A stretch of DNA of 33,521 nucleotides, taken from Microcaldota archaeon (GTDB taxonomy: Archaea; Micrarchaeota; Micrarchaeia; Anstonellales; Bilamarchaeaceae). The position numbers and the translations under genes were made by a program. The stretch is taken from NCBI GenBank assembly GCA_016932815.1, contig JAFGCC010000018.1, positions 1 through 33,521 of the forward strand, given 5' to 3'. Below, piece after piece: positions 16,889-22,500 of the stretch (position 1 is its first letter; every line of letters begins with the position of its first letter). Below the pieces are notes generated by a model. It had not been told where the DNA came from. It worked only from the letters and a program-made list of their open reading frames with translations, and did no database searches.

Positions 16889-17596
16889 TCATGGGAGGAT
16901 TGAGGGGTCTTCTAGGAAATCCAGGCGCTCTGGCTTGTTCGTTATTTCCTCTAGGAGGTCGCTGCACGTTATGCGGTGGGAATCCAGAAGCTCCTTTGGA
17001 GCGAGGTTCTTGGTGTCGCGGATTATGCAGTTTAGGTTCTGCTTCATCCCCTCTTTTGTGTAGTAATAGGCGGCGCCGCGGTTCTCCTTGTATTCTTCGT
17101 ATTCTGAGGAGAACGAATCCGAGACTATGTTGGCAGAAACCAGGGTTGACGAGGGATTGGGGTTGACCATCACGTGGCCGTAGTTGGGCGGCACGAACAG
17201 GACGTCCCCATTCTTGCATTTTGAGATTATGCAGTCAAAGCTCCCATCCCTCCTCTGCGACTGCATTATGAAAATCGCTTCCCCATTTAGGATTTGGTAG
17301 AGTTCCGGGAAAGAAAGGCCTGGCTTTGCTTCCGGATGGTAGTGCCCGTACGTCTTTACGAATTCTTCGCCGAACATCCGCGGGGGGATGACGGTTAGGT
17401 CGTATCTGAGGTTTCCGTGCCGGTGCACCTCCCTGAACATGTAGTATGCGATTCCTTCGGGGCCCGCGCGCTTTGGCTCTAGGAGCACGTCTTCTAGGTC
17501 GGAAACCTTCCTGGTCGAAAAAGGGAGGGGCTGCCCGTCTTTGTGCACTATTCTCCCGATTAGCTCCAGCTTGAACGGGGATTCGTAAAAAATCAC
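16889..17596 (-). CDS. Glucose-6-phosphate isomerase, archaeal cupin type
   Basis: 235 aa. It has the cupin-PGI signature FVKTYGHYHPEA...SFPELYQILNGEAIFIMQ, giving the metal-binding His-x-His and Glu, and the second cupin motif VPPNYGHVMVN supplying another His. It interconverts glucose 6-phosphate and fructose 6-phosphate, metal-dependently, and is unrelated to the bacterial PGI fold. Known archaeal cupin PGIs are about 190 aa, so this one carries a C-terminal extension of roughly 40 residues. The start is a GTG that overlaps the stop of the upstream small gene (GTGA), implying coupling. It may feed hexose phosphate into the sugar-nucleotide pathways. Confidence 0.88.
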   Translation of the reverse strand: MIFYESPFKLELIGRIVHKDGQPLPFSTRKVSDLEDVLLEPKRAGPEGIAYYMFREVHRHGNLRYDLTVIPPRMFGEEFVKTYGHYHPEAKPGLSFPELYQILNGEAIFIMQSQRRDGSFDCIISKCKNGDVLFVPPNYGHVMVNPNPSSTLVSANIVSDSFSSEYEEYKENRGAAYYYTKEGMKQNLNCIIRDTKNLAPKELLDSHRITCSDLLEEITNKPERLDFLEDPSILP

Positions 17597-18006
17597 TGCA
17601 TTTCCCCCTTTTTGCCGGATTCGGGGCCTCCCTTGTGCTTCCCAAATTCAACCTTGCGGTCGAACTTGTGCGTTACAATCAGCTTTTCCTTGCGCAGTTT
17701 CGCAATCAGCATTTTAAGGAAGAACACGAACTCGTGCTTTTCTGCGCGGTAGAGTTTTAGCTTGTCCTCCATCTCCTCTAGGATTTTGGTAAGGCGCACA
17801 TAGAACTTGGGGCTTAGGTGCTTCATCCTCTCCGGGTTCGCCATGGATTCGTAGAGGACCTGCTTTATTGTGCGCATCTTTTTTTCAAGCTGCTTTGCCT
17901 CCTCGTCATCGTGCTCTATGTGTATCTCAATGTCCCTTGCAATAAGCGCTATTTCCTCCCAGCTCCGGTCACCGGCTTTCTCCAAGAGGTCTGTGTGCAG
18001 TTCCAT
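17593..18006 (-). CDS. Conserved-looking small helical protein of unknown function
   Basis: 137 aa from the ATG at 18006, which sits about 28 bp from the centre of the TATA element at 18031-18038; the frame extends only to a TTG at 18015. The protein is highly charged and almost entirely helical, with a predicted coiled coil around EHDDEEAKQLEKKMRTIKQV and again at LTKILEEMEDKLKLYRAEK. The basic tail (KGGPESGKKGE) could bind nucleic acid. It has no membrane segment or enzymatic motif that I recognise. It is the first gene of a two-gene unit with cupin PGI, which it overlaps by 4 bp. Confidence 0.65.
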   Translation of the reverse strand: MELHTDLLEKAGDRSWEEIALIARDIEIHIEHDDEEAKQLEKKMRTIKQVLYESMANPERMKHLSPKFYVRLTKILEEMEDKLKLYRAEKHEFVFFLKMLIAKLRKEKLIVTHKFDRKVEFGKHKGGPESGKKGEMQ

Positions 18007-18030
18007 CCGCCCCAATATCCATCACAAAGA

Positions 18031-18038
18031 TATTAAAT
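18031..18038. promoter_or_regulatory. Shared bidirectional TATA box
   Basis: TATTAAAT reads as a TATA-like element on both strands (ATTTAATA in reverse). Its centre is 26.5 bp from the DUF389 ATG at 18061 and 28.5 bp from the minus-strand ATG at 18006, so it could drive two divergent leaderless transcripts. Confidence 0.6.
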
Positions 18039-18060
18039 GTTACAGCCCCAAACCAGAATT

Positions 18061-19065
18061 ATGCTGGGGCCGCTTCAGGAACTAATCAACAGGCACTTTG
18101 AGCCTCTAAGCGATGGGGAAAAAGGCGAAGTGGTGGAGAGCCTGCGGAAGGGGGCGTATCCTTCCAACGATTTTTACCTGATGGTTACGCTCGCGGCGGT
18201 CATTGCCACCCTGGGCATATTTACCGACAACTCGGTTGTGGTAATAGGGGCGATGGTGGTTGCCCCCCTCATGCTGCCTGTGATTTCGTTTTCGCTTGCC
18301 GGAGTGCGCGGCGACCTTGCGATGTTCAACCGGTCCCTTATGGGGGAGGCAAAGGGCGCGGTGCTCGCGGTGGTTGTTGCCATAATCATTTCGTATATCA
18401 TCCCCAATTATGAATTGACCACCGAATTCCTCCTTAGGACCAAGCCCACCCTCCTTGATTTGGGGATTGCTTTTGCAAGCGGGCTAGCAGGGGCGTATGC
18501 GATTGCAAAGAGGATGGACTACACCCTCCCGGGGATTGCGGTTTCGGTTGCTTTGATTCCCCCTTTGTGCGTTGCGGGAATGTCGATTGGGCTGCGGCTG
18601 GGGATTGAATACACCCTTGGGGCGCTGCTGCTTTTTGTGGCCAACATAATCGCAATCAATCTCGCAGGATACCTGGTTTTCTGGATAGTCGGGCTGGGCC
18701 CTGGCTGGTATATGGACGAGCAGGAAACGCGCAAGAAAATCTACAATTCGGTTGCGCTAATGCTTCTGGTTGCGATTCCCCTGGGGTGGATAATGTGGAC
18801 CACTTTCGAGGAGAAATACCTGATGTCGGAAACCAGGGACGTGCTGGAGGGGCAGTTGTCCGGGATACCCAATACCAAGATAACGGGCATGAGCTACGTT
18901 CTTGGGGAAGGCGGCGCTTGGAAGATGGTGGTTGAACTTGAGAGCCCGCTGGTCCTAACAAGCGAGAGGGTAGAGGAGATGGAATTCGCGCTTACCGAGC
19001 GGCTGCACCGCGAAATAAGCTTAGAGCTCAAGATTACCAAGATAGAGAGCGTCACCTCCTCATGA
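18061..19065 (+). CDS. DUF389 family membrane protein
   Basis: 334 aa from the ATG at 18061, which fits the TATA spacing; an ATG at 18037 lies inside the promoter element. After a short soluble N-terminus, about six to seven hydrophobic segments include FTDNSVVVIGAMVVAPLMLPVISFSLA and IALIPPLCVAG-like stretches, typical of DUF389 (TIGR00341) proteins. A cytoplasmic C-terminal domain of about 80 residues follows (QLSGIPNTKITGMSYVLGEG). Function is not established for this family. It is transcribed away from the small helical gene and ends about 66 bp before tRNA-Val. Confidence 0.85.
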   Translation: MLGPLQELINRHFEPLSDGEKGEVVESLRKGAYPSNDFYLMVTLAAVIATLGIFTDNSVVVIGAMVVAPLMLPVISFSLAGVRGDLAMFNRSLMGEAKGAVLAVVVAIIISYIIPNYELTTEFLLRTKPTLLDLGIAFASGLAGAYAIAKRMDYTLPGIAVSVALIPPLCVAGMSIGLRLGIEYTLGALLLFVANIIAINLAGYLVFWIVGLGPGWYMDEQETRKKIYNSVALMLLVAIPLGWIMWTTFEEKYLMSETRDVLEGQLSGIPNTKITGMSYVLGEGGAWKMVVELESPLVLTSERVEEMEFALTERLHREISLELKITKIESVTSS

Positions 19066-19092
19066 TTATTGCCTGTTGGGGCGGCTAAGTTT

Positions 19093-19102
19093 TATTTATA
19101 AC
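19093..19102 (+). promoter_or_regulatory. TATA-like box for tRNA-Val(CAC)
   Basis: TATTTATAAC-like sequence centred near 19098 would start transcription around 19124, about 8 nt before the mature tRNA 5' end. Assigned by position only. Confidence 0.4.
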
Positions 19103-19131
19103 CTTTATGGAGCTTAAAAGAAACCTTAAGC

Positions 19132-19240
19132 GGACCCGTAGTCGAGTGGTTAAGACGCCACTCTCACAGCACTTCTTGAGAAGTTTTCTCAACCTGTGTG
19201 AGTACAGTGGAAATCCCCGGTTCGATCCCGGGCGGGTCCA
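19132..19240 (+). tRNA. tRNA-Val(CAC) with a 36-nt intron
   Basis: Acceptor stem GGACCCG/CGGGTCC, discriminator A at 19240, T arm CCCGG-TTCGATC-CCGGG, D arm closed by GTC/GAC, anticodon stem CCACT/AGTGG. After removing 19169-19204 the loop reads CTCACAC, giving anticodon CAC (valine). CCA is not encoded. It reads GUG codons. The structured element at 19243-19284 follows 2 nt after the discriminator. Confidence 0.92.
19169..19204 (+). other. BHB intron in tRNA-Val(CAC), canonical 37/38 position
   Basis: The junctions form a bulge-helix-bulge: central 4-bp helix CTCA (19163-19166) with TGAG (19199-19202), 5' bulge CAG at 19167-19169, 3' bulge TAC at 19203-19205, and inner pairs CAC/GTG. Cutting each bulge between its second and third bases releases 36 nt. 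The intron interior can also form ACTTC/GAAGT. Confidence 0.88.
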
Positions 19241-19242
19241 TT

Positions 19243-19284
19243 CACCAGGCGGGGGCTGCGCCCCCTCCTAGTGGAACCAACCCC
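19243..19284 (+). ncRNA. Structured element downstream of tRNA-Val(CAC), copy A
   Basis: It begins with CACCAGG 2 nt after the tRNA discriminator. An internal hairpin GGGGGC-TGC-GCCCCC (19251-19265) follows, then CCTAGTG closes the outer stem with one C-A mismatch, and the tail is GAACCAACCCC. The same ends and the same 2-nt spacing recur at 29188-29285 after tRNA-Val(GAC). A transcribed RNA or tRNA trailer is inferred; I do not recognise a known family. Confidence 0.5.
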
Positions 19285-19297
19285 GCATTATGTGGGG
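19281..19297 (+). other. Hairpin between copy A and tRNA-Met
   Basis: CCCCGCA-TTA-TGTGGGG forms a 7-bp hairpin including one G-U pair. It overlaps the last bases of copy A. It could be part of that RNA or a processing signal before tRNA-Met; no T-tract follows, so a terminator is unlikely. Confidence 0.4.
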
Positions 19298-19305
19298 TAG
19301 CATAA

Positions 19306-19445
19306 GCCAAGGTAGCTCAGTTGGTTAGAGCGCCAGACTCATAGGGGTTTCGTTCCCGTTTATGAGTTCTGAGGCGATATGCCGATGATTGATATCGGCG
19401 CTCTGGGTAATCTGGAGGCCGGGAGTTCAAGTCTCCCCCTTGGCA
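19306..19445 (+). tRNA. Elongator tRNA-Met(CAT) with a 66-nt intron
   Basis: Acceptor stem GCCAAGG/CCTTGGC, discriminator A at 19445, D arm GCTC...GAGC, anticodon stem CCAGA/TCTGG and T arm GGGAG-TTCAAGT-CTCCC. Removing 19344-19409 gives loop CTCATAA with anticodon CAT. Stem features fit archaeal elongator tRNA-Met better than tRNA-Ile(CAT) or initiator. The T-rich TTTTACTTTT directly after it (19446-19455) is a plausible terminator. Confidence 0.88.
19344..19409 (+). other. BHB intron in tRNA-Met, canonical 37/38 position
   Basis: Central helix CTCA (19338-19341) pairs with TGGG (19404-19407), including one G-U pair; 5' bulge TAG at 19342-19344 and 3' bulge TAA at 19408-19410; inner helix G-rich 19345 onward with 19400-19403. 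A strong internal hairpin GCCGAT-7 nt-ATCGGC occupies 19381-19399. Release gives 66 nt. Confidence 0.82.
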
Positions 19446-19455
19446 TTTTACTTTT
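19446..19455 (+). terminator. T-rich terminator after tRNA-Met
   Basis: TTTTACTTTT immediately follows the tRNA discriminator. Archaeal RNA polymerase stops at T-rich runs on the coding strand without needing a hairpin. Confidence 0.5.
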
Positions 19456-19460
19456 CAATT

Positions 19461-19592
19461 TCACAATTCATCCATCGGAGTGAACTTCTCTTTTTCAAGA
19501 ATTGCCTTCTGCTTGGCAAAAAACAAGGCAATCTCTTCTCTGGTAGGTTCTTCTTCCGAAGGCTTCCTGGTTTCTTGAGGTATAATGGCCAT
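19461..19592 (-). CDS. Small 43-aa protein, possibly antitoxin-like
   Basis: A short ORF from the ATG at 19592 to a TGA at 19463-19461, starting MAIIPQETRKPSEEEPTREE and ending EKFTPMDEL. GAGGA lies upstream with about an 8-nt spacer; a second in-frame ATG 15 nt upstream would add five residues. The composition (charged helix, acidic hydrophobic tail ending in T-P-M-D-E-L) resembles C-terminal halves of small antitoxins, but there is no DNA-binding domain and no toxin next to it. An 18-bp perfect palindrome covers its start codon. It may be a real orphan regulator, a remnant or noise. Confidence 0.45.
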   Translation of the reverse strand: MAIIPQETRKPSEEEPTREEIALFFAKQKAILEKEKFTPMDEL

Positions 19593-19597
19593 TATAC
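19580..19597. promoter_or_regulatory. 18-bp perfect palindrome over a small-ORF start
   Basis: The sequence GTATAATGGCCATTATAC is its own reverse complement and spans the ATG of the 43-aa minus-strand ORF. A dimeric regulator site is the natural inference, but chance or a role at RNA level is possible. Confidence 0.45.
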
Positions 19598-19659
19598 TTA
19601 TCCTCATTATAGTAAAGCGATTTGCCGCCTAAAAACAGGCCACCTGCCTCCAAAGGGAC

Positions 19660-20820
19660 TCACAATCCAGCCTCACTCCTAAGCTTTTCTGCCATGTCGG
19701 TTTTCTCCCAGCTAAATTCCGGCTCTTCGCGCCCGAAGTGCCCGTAAGCCGCGGTCCTGCGGTAGATGGGCCGGAGCAAATCGAGCTTTTTTATGATGTC
19801 TGCGGGCTTGAAGGAAAAGTGCGCGGAAACCGCCTCCTCTATTTTCTCAATTGGGACTGCGCTAGTGCCGCGGGTGTCTATGAATACCGAGAGCGGCCTT
19901 GCAACGCCTATTGCATAGGAAATCTGGACTTCGCATTGCTTTGCAAGCCCCGCCGCCACGATGTTCTTTGCAACGTAGCGCGCCATGTAGGAACCTGAGC
20001 GGTCAACCTTGGAGGGGTCCTTGCCTGAGAAGCATCCTCCCCCATGGTGGCCTTTTCCCCCATAGGTATCTACGATTATCTTCCTCCCTGTGAGGCCGGA
20101 ATCCGCTGCGGGCCCTCCGAGAACGAACTTGCCGGTCCCGTTTATCGTGGTGCGGGTTTCCGAATCAAACCAGTCGCCGCAGGCGGGCTTGATTACCTCT
20201 TCTAGGATGTCGGCCTGCAGTTTATCAAGGGAAACATCCTCATCGTGCTGTGCGGCAACGACCACGTTGTCTATCCTTGCGGGCTTGTGGTCCTTGTGCG
20301 CAACTGTTACCTGGGTTTTCCCATCCGGGCGGAGGTATTCTAGGGTGCCTTCCTTGCGCACAGTTGCTAGCCTCCTTGCGACCTTGTGCGCAAGGGTTAT
20401 TGGAAGGGGCATTAGTTCCGGGGTTTCATCTGTGGCAAAGCCGAACATTATGCCCTGGTCTCCTGCTCCCTGCTCGTGCCCGGAACTCTCATCAACCCCC
20501 TGGGCGATGTCAGGCGACTGCGGGATTATGGAGGATAGGACTCCCACGCTGCGGTGGTCAAAGAGGTATTCGGGCTTTGTGTAGCCGATGTCTTCTACTA
20601 CGCCGCGCACGATTTTCTGGACGTCCACGTATCCTTTGGTGGTGATTTCCCCGAATACTGCAACGAGGCCCGCTGCGGCAATCGTTTCGGCTGCAACGCG
20701 GGATTTGGCATCCTGGGAGAGCAGGTTGTCCAGGACCGCATCCGAGACCTGGTCGCAGACCTTGTCCGGGTGCCCTTCGGTGACGGATTCTGAGGTAAAC
20801 AGATAGTTCTTAGAAGACAT
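19660..20820 (-). CDS. metK: S-adenosylmethionine synthase, bacterial type
   Basis: 386 aa from the ATG at 20820, set by AAGGAGG at 20835-20829 with an 8-nt spacer; the longer open frame is not coding. It matches bacterial MetK in length and motifs: [50 protein letters not shown] and the phosphate loop [16 protein letters not shown] (usually GGGAFSGKD). It makes SAM from ATP and methionine. Most archaea use a highly divergent archaeal-type MAT, so this gene looks horizontally acquired. A true Shine-Dalgarno leader also contrasts with the leaderless neighbours. Its 5' leader is too short for a SAM riboswitch. Confidence 0.95.
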   Translation of the reverse strand: MSSKNYLFTSESVTEGHPDKVCDQVSDAVLDNLLSQDAKSRVAAETIAAAGLVAVFGEITTKGYVDVQKIVRGVVEDIGYTKPEYLFDHRSVGVLSSIIPQSPDIAQGVDESSGHEQGAGDQGIMFGFATDETPELMPLPITLAHKVARRLATVRKEGTLEYLRPDGKTQVTVAHKDHKPARIDNVVVAAQHDEDVSLDKLQADILEEVIKPACGDWFDSETRTTINGTGKFVLGGPAADSGLTGRKIIVDTYGGKGHHGGGCFSGKDPSKVDRSGSYMARYVAKNIVAAGLAKQCEVQISYAIGVARPLSVFIDTRGTSAVPIEKIEEAVSAHFSFKPADIIKKLDLLRPIYRRTAAYGHFGREEPEFSWEKTDMAEKLRSEAGL

Positions 20821-20866
20821 ATGAATTTCCTCCTTATTTTTTGTGGGTGGAAATGTGTATGGTTCC

Positions 20867-20874
20867 ATATAAAA
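20867..20874. promoter_or_regulatory. Shared bidirectional TATA box for metK and the VTT gene
   Basis: ATATAAAA is centred 24.5 bp before the plus-strand ATG at 20895 (leaderless). On the minus strand TTTTATAT would start metK mRNA near 20843, leaving a leader of about 22 nt that contains AAGGAGG. One element can thus serve both genes. Confidence 0.55.
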
Positions 20875-20894
20875 AGATTGCACCGGCAAATCAA

Positions 20895-21461
20895 ATGCGA
20901 TTGATACGGATGAACGGAAGGAAAAACCCGGGAGAGCTGGAAAAAAAGAAGCCTTATGCGGAGATTGCCATTGCGTTCTTAGCCGGGGCAATGGTGCTTG
21001 TTCTTAGCGACCGCATTGGGGAATTCGCCGAATTCGGGTATTTTGGTGCGTTTGCAATCTCCCTTCTGGGCTCTGCGACAATCCTCGTTCCGGTCCCGGG
21101 GTGGGCGGTGGTGGCAGCGCTCTCAAAAACGCTGGACCCCTTGCTCCTTGGGGTCCTTGCGGGAATGGGCTCTGCAATCGGGGAAATGACTGCGTACCTT
21201 TTTGGGAACGGGGTTGCGCAACTCCTCCTTGAAAAAAGGAAGAAGGATTTTGAGAAGTATCGGGAAATGATGAGGGAAAACGACTTCTGGGCAATCTTCG
21301 TCCTCTCTTTCCTCCCAAATCCCCTCTTTGACATTGCGGGGCTGGCAGCCGGGGCTTCCAAAGTGCACTGGGCGAGGTTCCTGCTCTTTTGCGCGCTAGG
21401 GAGGGTTCTGCGCTTCATACTCTTTGGGTACGCGGGAAGCTTCATCCTAAACGGGATTTGA
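20895..21461 (+). CDS. VTT-domain (DedA/TVP38-like) membrane protein
   Basis: 188 aa from the ATG at 20895, matched to the TATA box 24.5 bp upstream. After a basic N-terminus ([15 protein letters not shown]) there are about five hydrophobic segments. [31 protein letters not shown] and [26 protein letters not shown] match the VTT/SNARE-associated pattern with its conserved G and P positions. Members are linked to lipid scrambling or undecaprenyl-phosphate recycling in bacteria, but not enough is known in archaea. It converges on the dolichol-kinase-like gene with a 6-bp gap, so a role in lipid-carrier handling is only suggestive. Confidence 0.75.
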   Translation: MRLIRMNGRKNPGELEKKKPYAEIAIAFLAGAMVLVLSDRIGEFAEFGYFGAFAISLLGSATILVPVPGWAVVAALSKTLDPLLLGVLAGMGSAIGEMTAYLFGNGVAQLLLEKRKKDFEKYREMMRENDFWAIFVLSFLPNPLFDIAGLAAGASKVHWARFLLFCALGRVLRFILFGYAGSFILNGI

Positions 21462-21467
21462 ATCACT

Positions 21468-22031
21468 CTAGAGCAGGAAGAAGAAAAGCGCGCAGGCAAT
21501 GGGGATTGAGATGTTGTCATCTATTTTTACGGGCAGGGACTCTATTAGCGCGCAAAGCAGCGAGAGGGGAATCGCGTAGTACCCAATGAAGAAGAAGCTC
21601 GTAAGCGAGAATAAGAAGAATGCGAGAGTCCCTTCAACCGTCTTGCCATTGTTGTAGGGAAGGGGGGGCTTCCCAAAGTGCGAGCCTATTATGTTGGAGG
21701 CTGCATCCCCAAGGGAAAGAATGAGGATTGAGGCGCTAAACTCAGAAACGTCGCGTATTAGCAAGGCGCAAAGGAGGAAGCCCGCAACGTACCATGCCGA
21801 GCCGTATCCTGGGAGGGGGGCGCTCTTTCGCTCGAACCTTTCTACGAACCAGCTTGCAAGGGGGATTTTCCTCCCCTGCATGACAAGGCTGATTAGGAGG
21901 AACCCGAAAAACAGGATTGAGGCGAGCAGGTAGATTGCCTTCATCCTCCCTAAAACGAGCAGGAGGAGCAACAGGGCGAGCCCCAGCGCAACGTGGACTG
22001 CCTGCCTGCGCAATTCAAGCTCCCTACTCAA
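21468..22031 (-). CDS. Dolichol kinase-like enzyme (SEC59/DGK1 family)
   Basis: 187 aa from a TTG at 22031, chosen because GGAGG lies 7 nt upstream inside the end of the PAP2 gene; no ATG fits. A polytopic membrane protein with about six hydrophobic segments. LGDAASNIIGSHFGK, NNGKTVEGTLAFF and ALIESLPVKIDDNISIPIA are the CTP-dependent polyprenol kinase signatures. It probably phosphorylates a polyprenol to make the glycan lipid carrier. It overlaps the PAP2 gene by 8 bp and ends an operon that also encodes the cis-prenyltransferase. A CDP-archaeol synthase-like activity is a weaker alternative. Confidence 0.78.
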   Translation of the reverse strand: MSRELELRRQAVHVALGLALLLLLLVLGRMKAIYLLASILFFGFLLISLVMQGRKIPLASWFVERFERKSAPLPGYGSAWYVAGFLLCALLIRDVSEFSASILILSLGDAASNIIGSHFGKPPLPYNNGKTVEGTLAFFLFSLTSFFFIGYYAIPLSLLCALIESLPVKIDDNISIPIACALFFFLL

Positions 22032-22500
22032 GGTATCTCCTCCACACAAAATCGGTTAGCGAATAGGAAATGGGTGCTAGGACCAGGGATGCGGCTATGT
22101 CCTCAAAAGTGTGCACCCCCAAGAGCAGGCGGCTAAAGGAAACCAGGAACGCAAACAGCCAGAAAAACGGGAACGATGGCTTGTCCAGGAATGCAATCAT
22201 CACGATGAAAGCCATTGCCGCATGGCCGCTTGGGAAAGAATAGTCCGGGAAGAAAAGGTCCGGGCATCCGTCTCCTCCTGCGATGCATGGGCGCTCTACT
22301 GCAAAAATGTTCTTGAGCAGAAGGACCATCAGGAACGTGATTAGTATCGCAAGCACTATCTTCTTGCGCTTTTGCGGGCGCTTTTCTGTGAGGAGCACCA
22401 TTGCCCCCAGGATTATGCAGAAGACTATTTCGTTGCCTATTGCCTGCGAAAGAAACAACAGTGCCTGCATTAGTGGTTCCATTCTCCAAGTGCTCCGCAT
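22024..22500 (-). CDS. PAP2-family membrane phosphatase
   Basis: 158 aa starting directly after the upstream stop (TGA then ATG at 22500). The three PAP2 motifs are present: KNIFAVERP, SFPSGHAAM and SRLLLGVHTFEDIAAS, giving the Lys/Arg, Ser-Gly-His and His...Asp of the active site on the outer membrane face. About five hydrophobic segments surround them. It probably removes a phosphate from polyprenyl diphosphate (or another lipid phosphate), the recycling step for a glycan carrier. Its neighbours (polyprenol kinase, cis-prenyltransferase) support this. Confidence 0.82.
   Translation of the reverse strand: MRSTWRMEPLMQALLFLSQAIGNEIVFCIILGAMVLLTEKRPQKRKKIVLAILITFLMVLLLKNIFAVERPCIAGGDGCPDLFFPDYSFPSGHAAMAFIVMIAFLDKPSFPFFWLFAFLVSFSRLLLGVHTFEDIAASLVLAPISYSLTDFVWRRYLE

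Noticed and set aside
19306-19445. tRNA-Ile(CAT) or initiator tRNA-Met
   Set aside because: The CCAGA-CTCATAA-TCTGG anticodon arm and the GCC-starting acceptor stem fit elongator tRNA-Met; initiator-type G-C pairs in the anticodon stem are absent.
19631-19653. Hairpin terminator after metK
   Set aside because: CAGG-CCA-CCTG followed by five T on the minus strand is only a 4-bp stem; too weak to call.
20821-20991. 57-residue N-terminal extension of MetK, or a SAM riboswitch in its leader
   Set aside because: The AAGGAGG site fixes the start at 20820, the extension overlaps the divergent gene, and a leader of about 22 nt is too short for a riboswitch.
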